NCBI GenBank assembly: GCA_034435455.1
Contig: DAOTXL010000131.1
Span: forward strand, 26,577-90,576
Direction of reading: 5' to 3'
Origin: DAOTXL01 sp034435455
GTDB lineage: Bacteria; Chloroflexota; Anaerolineae; JAAYZQ01
DNA: 64,000 nucleotides
Positions 25,176 to 33,117 of the stretch are shown here, in pieces; the stretch's first letter is position 1, and the number at the start of each line of letters is the position of its first letter. Under the pieces are notes generated by a model. The model searched no databases and had not been told where the DNA came from. It saw only the letters and a program-made list of their open reading frames with translations. The translations under genes were made by a program, and so were the position numbers.

Positions 25176-25745
25176 TCACATCCGGGTGGCTGCCACCTTT
25201 TGGCGATGGCGGAGATGACGGATGAACAGGGCAACCGCCAACAGCAGGAGTAGCACGCCCAGGATGGGCAGGAGGACCGACAACACCGAAACCACGAGCG
25301 CCACCATATCTTCGATGGTGCTCACCACCGGGTTGAGCAGGCCGCCGGTAGTGCCGGTGATGACCGGGCGGGCCGTGGCCTTGGCCGCGTGGACGCCACC
25401 GGCCAGCAGCAGGCCGCAGATCATCGCCAGGACCGGGTGCACGTCGCTGACCACGCCGGCGCTGGCAGCAAAGAGCACCGCCCCGGCTGCCGGCCGGACG
25501 ACGGTCTGGATCGCGTCGTTCACCGAGTCCAGGGCCGGCACCTTGTCCACAAACATCTCGATGAGAAGCAGCACGGCCAGCACCCCGATGGCCCACCAGC
25601 TTTCCAGGGTATCCCAGGGCGGCTTCAGGGTGATCAGATCGGTGAAGCGGGCCAGCAACGCCACCACCAGCAGCGGCAGATAGGCGTTGAGGCCCGCCGA
25701 CGCAGACAGGCCAAAGGCGGTGAAAACGCTCAGCAGCCCCTCCAT
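25176..25745 (-). CDS. DUF4126 domain membrane protein
   Basis: 189 residues with about five membrane segments. The sequence SASAGLNAYLPLLVVALLAR, followed by ALDSVNDAIQTVVRPAAGA and HAAKATARPVI, is typical of DUF4126 proteins. Function is unknown. It is 7 bases downstream of the zinc-ribbon membrane protein, and the two are probably cotranscribed. The basic C-terminal tail should face the cytoplasm. Confidence 0.8.
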   Translation of the reverse strand: MEGLLSVFTAFGLSASAGLNAYLPLLVVALLARFTDLITLKPPWDTLESWWAIGVLAVLLLIEMFVDKVPALDSVNDAIQTVVRPAAGAVLFAASAGVVSDVHPVLAMICGLLLAGGVHAAKATARPVITGTTGGLLNPVVSTIEDMVALVVSVLSVLLPILGVLLLLLAVALFIRHLRHRQKVAATRM

Positions 25746-25752
25746 GGCTTAC

Positions 25753-26211
25753 TCACCTATAGCTCGAACCGGCCGCCCCGCACAGGCCACACACCATCAG
25801 GGTCCCAAAAGCCATCAGGCCCAGCACGGCCAACCCGATGGTGATCCAGCTCAGGATGATGCTTACCGTGGCAATTTCCTCGCCCGAAACCTCGTGGGGC
25901 CGCCGACGGATGTCGCTGCGGGCCATATAGCCCAGGATGAGGGCCAGGATGCTGCCCAGCAACGGCAGCGCCGTCATCCCGGTGATGCTCAGCACCAGCG
26001 AAGCGACGGCCATGCCGCTGGTCGGCAGCCGGGGCACGGCGGGTATGGGCTGCGCCGGTCGTTCCTCCACGGCCGGCAATGAGGGCGCTGCCTCTGCCAG
26101 GGTAGACCCGGCCTCCTGGGCCGGAGCTGCATCCGGGTTCAACACCGCGCCGCAGTTCCCGCAAAAGATCGAATCCTCTTCGTTGGCCGCACCACACATG
26201 GGGCAAAACAT
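25753..26211 (-). CDS. Zinc-ribbon membrane protein (DUF4190-like)
   Basis: 152 residues. The N-terminal zinc ribbon has CPMCG and CGNCG (residues 3-6 and 17-20), followed by an Ala/Pro-rich linker to about 65. Two membrane segments from about 68 onward carry the DUF4190-like pattern ASLVLSITGM...GYMARSDIRRRP. Such proteins are widespread and uncharacterised. The ribosome site AAAGGAGGT is strong. Confidence 0.75.
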   Translation of the reverse strand: MFCPMCGAANEEDSIFCGNCGAVLNPDAAPAQEAGSTLAEAAPSLPAVEERPAQPIPAVPRLPTSGMAVASLVLSITGMTALPLLGSILALILGYMARSDIRRRPHEVSGEEIATVSIILSWITIGLAVLGLMAFGTLMVCGLCGAAGSSYR

Positions 26212-26226
26212 CGCGTACCTCCTTTT

Positions 26227-26249
26227 GGGGCAGCCGCGAGGGCTGCCCC
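26227..26249. repeat. GGGGCAGCC hairpin repeat
   Basis: GGGGCAGCC / GGCTGCCCC with a 5-base loop, flanked by CTA, in the spacer between two membrane-protein genes. Same family as 20513-20534. Confidence 0.75.
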
Positions 26250-26317
26250 TACCCTGTTCAACGGCGGGCGGCGGTGCCGACCCGGGGGCCGGACTGCCTG
26301 GCCACTCGACCGTTCTC

Positions 26318-27034
26318 TCAGGCGGCCTCTTCCGCGCCGGCCAGGGCCGGCGGTAACGCCTGGCCGCCTGCTTCCAGGTAAGCCTGGCCGTACAGGTGGC
26401 CGGTGACCATCCAGGAGTAGGGCATGGTCACAAACCAGCCGAGGCCGCAGACAAGGCTGCCCAGATCGCCGATGACGGCGGCCACCCAGCTCATCAAGAG
26501 GGTGATCAGGTAGATGCTGATATGGTCGCGGAAAAAGGCCCAGACCCGGCCAAAGCTAAAGGCGGCGCGGATTTCACCCTCGGCGACGTAGAAGCCAAAG
26601 GCGACCGGCAGCAATAGCGACGCGGCTATGATCCACAGAAAATCGAGACAGCTCGTGAACAGGCCCAGGAGGGTGCCCACTTGCTGGAGCGACAGAGAGC
26701 TGTCGCTGTTGAAAAGGACGGTGGGCACGCCCAGGCAGAGGCTGAGGAGGATGAGGGGCAAGAAATAGACAAGGACAATGGCCAGACCCTTCAGGCCATC
26801 GGTGAGCAATCCTCCCCAGTTGTCCCATTCCGGTAGCGGTTGAGGATGGCCGTGGATGACCCGGCGGGTGATTTCGAGGCTATAGCCGGTCAACAGGGCA
26901 ATGGCTGCGATCAGGGGGATGAGGAGCAGCCACGCGAACAGCGATCCCACGAGCAGGATGCCGGCGGCGATCAGGAGCTTGGCGACCCAGTCTTTGTCTT
27001 CAAAGACAAATGTGAATGACCTGACGATGTCCAT
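26318..27034 (-). CDS. DUF4013 domain membrane protein
   Basis: 238 residues with about six membrane segments. The opening DIVRSFTFVFEDKDWVAKLL and the early segment GYSLEITRRVIHGHPQPLPEW are hallmark DUF4013 patterns. Function is unknown. Its own promoter (TTGCCA-17-TATAAT) and a strong ribosome site ATAGGAGGGG mark the start. The C-terminus is alanine-rich and cytoplasmic by charge. Confidence 0.85.
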   Translation of the reverse strand: MDIVRSFTFVFEDKDWVAKLLIAAGILLVGSLFAWLLLIPLIAAIALLTGYSLEITRRVIHGHPQPLPEWDNWGGLLTDGLKGLAIVLVYFLPLILLSLCLGVPTVLFNSDSSLSLQQVGTLLGLFTSCLDFLWIIAASLLLPVAFGFYVAEGEIRAAFSFGRVWAFFRDHISIYLITLLMSWVAAVIGDLGSLVCGLGWFVTMPYSWMVTGHLYGQAYLEAGGQALPPALAGAEEAA

Positions 27035-27059
27035 CTTTTTCCCCTCCTATCCGATTGAG

Positions 27060-27088
27060 ATTATACCAAAAGTTGTCCATTCTGGCAA
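27060..27088 (-). promoter_or_regulatory. Promoter of the DUF4013 gene
   Basis: TTGCCA (27083-27088), a 17-base spacer and TATAAT (27060-27065) with TGG. The rest of the 201-base spacer (27089-27235) holds only a partial AGTGCC-repeat remnant, ATGCCAGGCACT, near 27181. Confidence 0.75.
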
Positions 27089-27235
27089 CCGCTCTTCTCT
27101 ACGCGAAAGGGGGGGCAAAGTTGCAGATCCACTGCGGGTTGCGTGTTCCGCATTCCATCATACACCACGTCCCAATTCAGATGCCAGGCACTGAGTCCGG
27201 AACAGGAACCTGCCATGAGCGAAATCAGCCGGCCC

Positions 27236-28702
27236 TCACCCGGCCAGTTGCGGGACGATGAACAGGAACAGGCAGGCCAGGTCCAGGGGGAGGAGAAGCA
27301 GATAGGGGCCGATGTAGATCAGGGGGTCCCAGCGAGAGGCCAGGAAGCGGCGGAGGGCAAAGGCGACGGCGACAATGCCGATCATCAGCAGCGGCCGGTT
27401 GGGGAGCCTGCCTGTCAGTTTCAGGAGGGCTGCCCCGGCCAGAAGGAGGGCGGCCGCCGGCAGCGCCCGTTCGCGGCGCGACAGTTCGCCCCAGCCCAGG
27501 GCTGCTGCCAGGCCGATGGGCAGCAGGGCTGGAAAGAGGTAGCGCCCCTGGTGCTGGACAAACTGGGTGTTGTACCAGAGGTAGCTGGCCAGGGTGAGGA
27601 GGGCCGACAGGGCCAGCAGGCCGGCGGCGATCCATTGCCAGGCCGGGAAGGTGGCCCGGCGAGGCCAGACACGGGCCACCCACATCCCAAACCCGATTGC
27701 GGCCAGGGCCGAGAAGAGGGCCAGCGCCTGGTAGAGCCGCCGATCGAGCAGCACGCCCATCCAGCCGAACTGTCCCCAAAAGCTGTGAAACGAGGTCAGG
27801 AAAAGGTCGTGGATCAGTCGGCCGGGGCTGTGGGTAGCGATGAACTCGGCGGTCCGTAGCTGGCCGGCGACCACCTGATTGTGGCGTTCCAGCCCCAGGA
27901 AGTCCAGCCCGCCGTAGAGGGCCACGTTGCGCAGCCACCAGGGCAACCCCAGACCGAGGGCGGGCAGCAGATAGCCGACGGCGGAGGACAGATAGCGGGT
28001 GGCCGGGGAAGGCCCTTTCAGCCACAGGTGCCGGGCGGTAATGGCCAGCAGGACCAGGGGCAGGGCGATGTAGACGCTGGATTTGGTGAGCAGCCCCAGG
28101 CCGGTGGCGATCCCCAGGAGCACGGGCAGCCGGTCCTCCCCGCGCTCCAGGTAACGGAGGGTGAGCAGGAGGATCGTCGCCAGCAACAGCTCAGCCAGGG
28201 TATCGTTGTTCACGGCGGCGGTCATGGCCAGGTGCATCGGCAGGAAGGCGACAAAGGCAGCGGTTGCCGGTGCCAGGAAGGGCCGGCCGGGAACCAGCAC
28301 CTGCACCGCCCGGTGCACGACCAGAAGGAGCAGCGCCCCCATCGCCAGCGACAGGAGCCGCAAGGGCAGAAGCGCGCCGCCGCACAGCCGGTAGACCGGC
28401 ACGGCCAGCAGGTAATAGAGCGGCGGCTGGTGGAACTCGTAGCGGATAGGGTCAATGCTCATCTCTGGCGGGAAATGGGCGGCCTTGATCTCCTCCAGAT
28501 AGGCCGCCGGATAGTCGCCTGCCTTGAGCACCGGAAAGCGGTTCTGTTCGGCCAGATAGCGGATATAGTTGTAGTGAGCCGGTTCGTCGGGGGCCTGCCA
28601 GGCAGGGGTATAGGCGGCGTAGAGGGTTCCCAGGATCAGGTAGCCCAGAACGATGGCCGGCAGCAGCCAACGGGCCGGTCGGGTCCACGATGGTTCAGAC
28701 AT
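27236..28702 (-). CDS. GT-C fold glycosyltransferase, PMT/GT39-like or DUF2142-like
   Basis: 488 residues with about 11-12 membrane segments. The first extracytoplasmic loop carries PDEPAHYNYIRYLAEQ, the acidic motif that activates the polyprenyl-linked sugar donor in GT-C enzymes, followed by HQPPLYYLLA. It should transfer a sugar from a lipid carrier on the outer face of the membrane. The start is ATG 28702 with GGGAGG; a start 45 bases upstream would lie in the -35 box. Because its product resembles both GT39 and DUF2142, the exact family is uncertain. Confidence 0.82.
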   Translation of the reverse strand: MSEPSWTRPARWLLPAIVLGYLILGTLYAAYTPAWQAPDEPAHYNYIRYLAEQNRFPVLKAGDYPAAYLEEIKAAHFPPEMSIDPIRYEFHQPPLYYLLAVPVYRLCGGALLPLRLLSLAMGALLLLVVHRAVQVLVPGRPFLAPATAAFVAFLPMHLAMTAAVNNDTLAELLLATILLLTLRYLERGEDRLPVLLGIATGLGLLTKSSVYIALPLVLLAITARHLWLKGPSPATRYLSSAVGYLLPALGLGLPWWLRNVALYGGLDFLGLERHNQVVAGQLRTAEFIATHSPGRLIHDLFLTSFHSFWGQFGWMGVLLDRRLYQALALFSALAAIGFGMWVARVWPRRATFPAWQWIAAGLLALSALLTLASYLWYNTQFVQHQGRYLFPALLPIGLAAALGWGELSRRERALPAAALLLAGAALLKLTGRLPNRPLLMIGIVAVAFALRRFLASRWDPLIYIGPYLLLLPLDLACLFLFIVPQLAG

Positions 28703-28718
28703 GACACCTCCCGGCGCT

Positions 28719-28747
28719 ATTCTACCCCAGCCATCGAGAATTTTCAA
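28719..28747 (-). promoter_or_regulatory. Promoter of the GT-C gene
   Basis: TTGAAA (28742-28747), a 17-base spacer and TAGAAT (28719-28724). It lies back to back with the plus-strand promoter at 28769. Confidence 0.65.
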
Positions 28748-28768
28748 ATGGGCTCCAGGACCTGACGT

Positions 28769-28797
28769 TTGACCGCCGGGCCGGACTGAGGTATACT
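28769..28797 (+). promoter_or_regulatory. Promoter of the 72-aa gene
   Basis: TTGACC (28769-28774), a 17-base spacer and TATACT (28792-28797). Confidence 0.75.
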
Positions 28798-28845
28798 GGA
28801 GGTGTAGCGCGCCCCGGTGAGCAGCCTGGAGTAGCCGGGGTGTCG

Positions 28846-28868
28846 CCCCTGGGTCTCAGAGACCGGGG
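28846..28868 (+). promoter_or_regulatory. Leader hairpin before the 72-aa gene
   Basis: CCCC-TG-GGTCTCAGAGACC-GGGG forms a two-part stem in the roughly 90-base leader. A second short GGGG/CCCC pairing lies just upstream and would compete with it. Confidence 0.45.
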
Positions 28869-28893
28869 GCTGAGAGATCGCGAGGAGGAAGGC

Positions 28894-29112
28894 ATGAACC
28901 TGGTTCGCAAGATGCGCCTTCTGGTCGAGGCACTGGCGCACAGGCCCTTTGCGCCCCGACCGGACCGGGACGACCTGGAGGGCAAAGGGGATGCCGGTCA
29001 AAGCCGGGAGCCCAGGCCGGATCGGGCGGAGTTGGGCGCCCGGCCACCCGTGGAGGATGTGGAACGGGTGGCCGACCTGATTGCGCAGGAACGGCGAAAG
29101 GGGGCCGGTTAG
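28894..29112 (+). CDS. Small charged protein of unknown function, 72 aa
   Basis: 72 residues. The N-terminus is a basic amphipathic helix (MNLVRKMRLLVEALAHRPF). The middle is rich in Asp, Arg and Pro and likely disordered, and the C-terminal helix has EDVERVADLIAQERRK. A strong ribosome site (GAGGAGGAAGGC) and a near-consensus promoter with a structured leader support it as a real, well-expressed gene, standing alone between two minus-strand units. Family not recognised. Confidence 0.65.
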   Translation: MNLVRKMRLLVEALAHRPFAPRPDRDDLEGKGDAGQSREPRPDRAELGARPPVEDVERVADLIAQERRKGAG

Positions 29113-29114
29113 AA

Positions 29115-29177
29115 CCTATCCGAAAACAGGTGTATCCGGGCAGGCTGGAAAGCCGGCCCCGCAGGGTTTCGGATAGG
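29115..29177. repeat. CCTATCCGAAA inverted repeat
   Basis: Perfect arms CCTATCCGAAA (29115-29125) and TTTCGGATAGG (29167-29177), followed by CCTTT. It sits between the convergent 72-aa gene and the GT4 gene and may terminate both. Similar CTGTCCGAAAAC sequence is present near 21764. Confidence 0.75.
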
Positions 29178-29180
29178 CCT

Positions 29181-30350
29181 TTAGCCGCCGGCACCGATGG
29201 CCCGATAGAGGTCGAGCGTCGCCTGGGCGATCCGGTCCCAGCGGAACTGTTCCGCCAGGGCGCGGGCGCCCGTCCCCAGTGTGCGGCGCAGCTCCGGCCG
29301 GGCCGCCAGAGAGCGAATCGCCTCGGCCAGGGCGTGGGCATCCTCGCGGGGGACCAGGCAGATGTTCTCCCCCGGCACCAACTCGGGCAGCGGGACGGGG
29401 GGCTCGGTGGTGACGATGGGCATGCCGTGGGCCAGCCCCGCGTGGAGCGTCCCGTGCAGGAACGAGGCGCCATCGCGAAAGGGCAGCACACACAGGTCGG
29501 CGGCGGCAAAGCAGGCCGAGACCTCCTCGGCGGGCAGGTAGCCGGTCCAGCGGATGCGGTCTTGGAGTTCCAGACCGGCAATGAGGGCCTGGATGTGGGC
29601 CAGGTAGGCGACGTTGGTCGGATCGCTGCTGCCGGTCTGGCCGCCGATAAAGAGCAGCAGCGGATGGACGGCGGGCTGTGGATCGGACAGGAGCAGCTTC
29701 AGGGCGTGGAGCAGGGTATCCACCCCTTTTCGGTCGTTGATAAAGCCAAAGAAGCAGAGCAAGAGATCGCCGGGGCCTGCTCCCCAGCGGGCGCGCCAGG
29801 TGTCGCGGTCATAGTCCGGCGGCAGGCAGGGGGTGATGTTGGAGCCGATGGGGATGAGGGCAGGAGGGCGGCCCAGGTTGCGCTGCAACTGCTCGAAATC
29901 CTGGCGGTTGGTGGTGATGGCTGCGTCGCTGCAACGGGCCAGTTCGTGCACCACCCGGCGGCGCAGGGGGCCGGCTTTGGGAAAGAGGTAGGGCACCTTC
30001 AGATCGTGGAAGGTGACGACGGTGCGGGGGCGGTCGCGTTCCAGCAGGCGCAGGCAGCGGGGCAGCAGGTTGATGGCCGGGTGCAGGCTGTAGGCCGCAG
30101 CCTGGTACTGGACGTGGACTACGTCGGGCCGCAAGGTACGGATGAGGTCGAGCAAGGGGCGCCAGCAGCCCCAGTTCCAGCGCCCGACGAGGGGGTGAAC
30201 GGTCAGGCCCTCCAGTGGGCCGGCCTGCGTCGAGGTGACCACGTGCACCTGACAGCCCAGGTCGCCCAGCGCCAGCCCGATCTCGCGGGTGTAATCTCCC
30301 ACGCCCCCCTGCATGGGGGGGAATTCGCCGGTAACGAACAGAATTTTCAA
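29181..30350 (-). CDS. Glycosyltransferase family 4
   Basis: 389 residues. The acceptor domain begins with LKILFVTGEFPPMQGGVGDY, the typical GT4 start with a glycine-rich loop. Donor-domain landmarks are FFGFINDRKGVDTLL, RWTGYLPAEEVSACFAAADLCVLPFRDGAS and TEPPVPLPELVPGEN. The start is a TTG at 30350 that overlaps the GT2 stop (TTGA) behind GGGGGG, so the two are translationally coupled. It is the last gene of the polysaccharide operon. Confidence 0.88.
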   Translation of the reverse strand: MKILFVTGEFPPMQGGVGDYTREIGLALGDLGCQVHVVTSTQAGPLEGLTVHPLVGRWNWGCWRPLLDLIRTLRPDVVHVQYQAAAYSLHPAINLLPRCLRLLERDRPRTVVTFHDLKVPYLFPKAGPLRRRVVHELARCSDAAITTNRQDFEQLQRNLGRPPALIPIGSNITPCLPPDYDRDTWRARWGAGPGDLLLCFFGFINDRKGVDTLLHALKLLLSDPQPAVHPLLLFIGGQTGSSDPTNVAYLAHIQALIAGLELQDRIRWTGYLPAEEVSACFAAADLCVLPFRDGASFLHGTLHAGLAHGMPIVTTEPPVPLPELVPGENICLVPREDAHALAEAIRSLAARPELRRTLGTGARALAEQFRWDRIAQATLDLYRAIGAGG

Positions 30351-31273
30351 GAACCCCCCCGCAGCCCCGAGCGGAGCACCTGCCGATAGGCCCGCACCCG
30401 CTCGGCCCGCAGCGGGCGCTTGTGCCCTACCAGCCATTTGGCTCCTTCCCGCACCAACTGGTAGAGGTAGGTGGCCAGCAGGAACCGGCGCAGCAACCCG
30501 GCCTGGAGCGCGCCGTGATGTTTGCGGAAATAGCGCACCTTGCTGCTCTGAAAGTGGATGTGCCGCGCCGGGACCACCTGCTCGCTGCTGCGGCCCTCAT
30601 GGTGGATGATGGTCGCCGTGGGCAGATAGACCACCTGCCAGCCGGCCTCCTTGATGCGGCGGCACCAATCCAGTTCCTCGGAGTACATGAAAAAGCCCTC
30701 GTCCAGCCCGCCGACCTGGTCATAGACTTCCCGCCGGACCAGCAGACAGGCTCCTACCACCCAGTCTACCGCCTGGATGGCGTCGTCGGGGGTGTCGGCC
30801 ATGTAGTAGCGGCGCAGGAAGCGGTTGTCGCGCCACCACTCCTGGATGACGGTGCTTTCCACCAGGGCGGTGGCGAAGGTGGGGAAGCGCCGCCGGGAGG
30901 GCTGTCGGCTGCCGTCGGGGTAGCGGAGCTGGGGCCCCAGCGCGCCCACTTCTGGATGGGCGTCCATATAGTGCACCATCGTCGCCAGGGCATCGCCCAC
31001 CACTTCGGTATCGGGGTTGAGGAGCAGCAGGTAGCGGCCCTGGGCCAGGGCCAACCCCTGGTTGGTGGCGGCGGTAAAGCCCCGGTTCTCCTCGTTGGCG
31101 ATCAGGCGGACGGAGGGGAACTCGGCGCGGACCATCGCGGCGCTGCCGTCGCTGCTGGCGTTATCCACGACAATGATTTCGAGCCGGATGGCATGGGCCA
31201 ATACCGAATGGAGGCAGCGGCGGAGCAGGTCCCGGACGTTCCAGTTGACGACGACGACGGTCAGGTCCAGCAC
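30347..31273 (-). CDS. Glycosyltransferase family 2 (rhamnosyltransferase-like)
   Basis: 308 residues. GT-A landmarks are VVVVNWNVRDLLRRCLHSV, IIVVDNASSDGS, LLLLNPDTEV (the DxD region), VDWVVGACLLVRREV and EELDWCRRIKEAGW. The layout matches WbbL-like rhamnosyltransferases, which fits the GDP-D-rhamnose genes upstream; the acceptor is unknown. GTG start, 5 bases after the polyprenyl synthase stop. Confidence 0.88.
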   Translation of the reverse strand: MLDLTVVVVNWNVRDLLRRCLHSVLAHAIRLEIIVVDNASSDGSAAMVRAEFPSVRLIANEENRGFTAATNQGLALAQGRYLLLLNPDTEVVGDALATMVHYMDAHPEVGALGPQLRYPDGSRQPSRRRFPTFATALVESTVIQEWWRDNRFLRRYYMADTPDDAIQAVDWVVGACLLVRREVYDQVGGLDEGFFMYSEELDWCRRIKEAGWQVVYLPTATIIHHEGRSSEQVVPARHIHFQSSKVRYFRKHHGALQAGLLRRFLLATYLYQLVREGAKWLVGHKRPLRAERVRAYRQVLRSGLRGGS

Positions 31274-31278
31274 GGCGT

Positions 31279-32271
31279 CTACTTCTGGCGGGCGAGGGCG
31301 TACTCGGCCAGGGCGTGGAGGAGGGATCGCGGCTCGCCCTGGGGCAAGGCGGTCAGGGCGGCCTGGCTGCCGGCGACGAACTCGTGGGCCCGCGCCAGGG
31401 CCCGGTCCACCGCCCCCGACTCGACGATGTCGGTGACCACTTCGTGGAGCAGCCGGTCGTCGCCGCCGTTGGCCACCACGGCTGCCACCCGTTCATCCCC
31501 TGGGTGTTGCCGGAGGAAAAAGAGGGCCGGCAGGGTCACGATCCCTTCGCGCAGGTCGCTGCCCACCGGTTTGCCCAGGACCTCCTCGCTGCCCTGGAAG
31601 TCGAGCACGTCATCCACAATCTGGAACCCCATGCCCAGCAGCCGCCCATACTCGCGCAGGGCCGTCACTTCGGCTTCGGGAGCGCCGCTGAGGATGGCGG
31701 CGGCCTCGGTGGCGGCGGCAAAGAGGGAGGCGGTTTTGGCATGGATGCGCCGGTCATAGCGGGCCACGGCGGCCTCCCAGGCCGGTTCGTCGCCGAGGCA
31801 GGGCAACTCGCGCCGGTCAAAGATCTGCTGCAATTCTCCGCTACAGATGGTCATCAGGGTGTTGGCAAAGATGGCCATGACCCGCACGTTGGCGGTTTCG
31901 GCGGCCAGGGCGGCGGCCCGGGCAAAGAGGTAATCGCCGGCGAGCACGGTGGTCCCCATGCCCCACCGGGCGTTGAGGGTTGTCATGCCGCGCCGCAGGA
32001 GCGCGCCGTCAATCAGATCGTCGTGGACCAGGGTGGCGGTGTGCAGCATTTCGACGGCAGCGGCCAGGGCGGTCAGTTTTTCGGGATCGGTCGGATAGAA
32101 TCGGCCGGCCAGCAGGGCCAGGGCCGGGCGCAGGCGCTTGCCGCCGCTATCCAACAAGCCCTGGAGGATGGCCGTCACCTGGGGATACTCGGGATGCACC
32201 GCTTCGCGCATCTTGAGCTCCACCCGTTCCAACTCGGCAGCCAGTGGTTCCAGCAAAGGGATCGTCTTCAA
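31279..32271 (-). CDS. Polyprenyl diphosphate synthase (trans-type)
   Basis: 330 residues. First aspartate-rich motif HDDLIDGALLRRG and second GFQIVDDVLDFQG bind Mg-diphosphate, and GGKRLRPALALLAGR binds isopentenyl diphosphate. It elongates allylic diphosphates to quinone- or carrier-length chains. Its place among glycosyltransferases suggests lipid-carrier supply, although quinone side-chain synthesis is the more usual role. TTG start overlapping the TatD stop (TTGA). Confidence 0.9.
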   Translation of the reverse strand: MKTIPLLEPLAAELERVELKMREAVHPEYPQVTAILQGLLDSGGKRLRPALALLAGRFYPTDPEKLTALAAAVEMLHTATLVHDDLIDGALLRRGMTTLNARWGMGTTVLAGDYLFARAAALAAETANVRVMAIFANTLMTICSGELQQIFDRRELPCLGDEPAWEAAVARYDRRIHAKTASLFAAATEAAAILSGAPEAEVTALREYGRLLGMGFQIVDDVLDFQGSEEVLGKPVGSDLREGIVTLPALFFLRQHPGDERVAAVVANGGDDRLLHEVVTDIVESGAVDRALARAHEFVAGSQAALTALPQGEPRSLLHALAEYALARQK

Positions 32272-33068
32272 GCTCGTTCCTCTCCCGTTAATCCAAAAAG
32301 TCGGCGGGCGTTTGCGGTTGTCGCCTGGGCCAGCTCTTCAACGGAGATGCCTTTCAGAGCGGCGATCCGCTCGGCCACCAGGCGGACGTAGGCCGGTTCG
32401 TTCCTCTTGCCCCGGTGTGGGTGGGGCGTGAGATATGGGCAGTCGGTCTCGATCAGCAGCCGGTCCAGCGGCAGCCATTTGACGGTTTCAGGCAGTTTCC
32501 GGGCGTTCTGGTAGGTAATCGGCCCATCCACCCCCAGGTAAAAGCCCAGCGCCACCGCTCGCCGGGCCATTGCCAGGTCGCCGGAGAAGCAGTGGAACAC
32601 CCCACAACGGCGCTCTGGCGCGGCGGCCACCCAGTCGGTCAGGATCGCCAGCGCCTCGTCGTGCGCCTCCCGGTCGTGGATGATGACCGGTTTGCCCAAC
32701 CGGCCGGCCCAGGCAAGCTGTGCCTGAAAGGCCCGGCGCTGCACGTCGCGGGGCGACAGGTCCCGGTAAAAGTCCAGCCCGATCTCGCCCACGGCCACGA
32801 CTTGGGGGTGTGTGGCCAGATCGCGCAGTTCGGCCAGGGCCGCGCCATCCAGTTTTTTCGCCTCGTGGGGGTGCACCCCCACCGCGGCATAGATGCACTC
32901 ATATTTCTCGGCCAGGGCCACCGCTGCCCGGCTGGATTCCAGGTCGGCGCCGACGTTGATCATGAGCCCCACGCCCGCTGCCTGGGCCCGTTGGATCACC
33001 GCTTCGCGGTCGGCGTCGAACTGGGGAAAGTCGAGGTGGGTGTGGGTGTCTATCAAGGTTGTGTCCAT
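32268..33068 (-). CDS. TatD family metal-dependent hydrolase (DNase)
   Basis: 266 residues, standard TatD length. Metal ligands are in DTHTHLDF (residues 7-14), GEIGLDFYRD, IIHDREAH and FHCFSGD, with the signature TDCPYLTPHPHRGKRN near residue 215. The family has 3'-5' exonuclease activity and roles in DNA quality control. The ATG at 33068 is chosen because homology starts there. It seems functionally unrelated to its polysaccharide neighbours and is carried by cotranscription. Confidence 0.93.
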   Translation of the reverse strand: MDTTLIDTHTHLDFPQFDADREAVIQRAQAAGVGLMINVGADLESSRAAVALAEKYECIYAAVGVHPHEAKKLDGAALAELRDLATHPQVVAVGEIGLDFYRDLSPRDVQRRAFQAQLAWAGRLGKPVIIHDREAHDEALAILTDWVAAAPERRCGVFHCFSGDLAMARRAVALGFYLGVDGPITYQNARKLPETVKWLPLDRLLIETDCPYLTPHPHRGKRNEPAYVRLVAERIAALKGISVEELAQATTANARRLFGLTGEERA

Positions 33069-33117
33069 CCCAGATCGCGATTGGCTCCCTCCGATGGCCT
33101 GCCGTTGCTGATCAGAA

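Noticed and set aside
28846..28920. TPP riboswitch-like words (CTGAGA followed by GAACCTG) near the 72-aa gene start
   Set aside because: The second word lies inside the coding sequence. The GGATAATGCCAGCGTAGGGA-type 3' half and a closing P1 stem are absent, and the gene has no link to thiamine.
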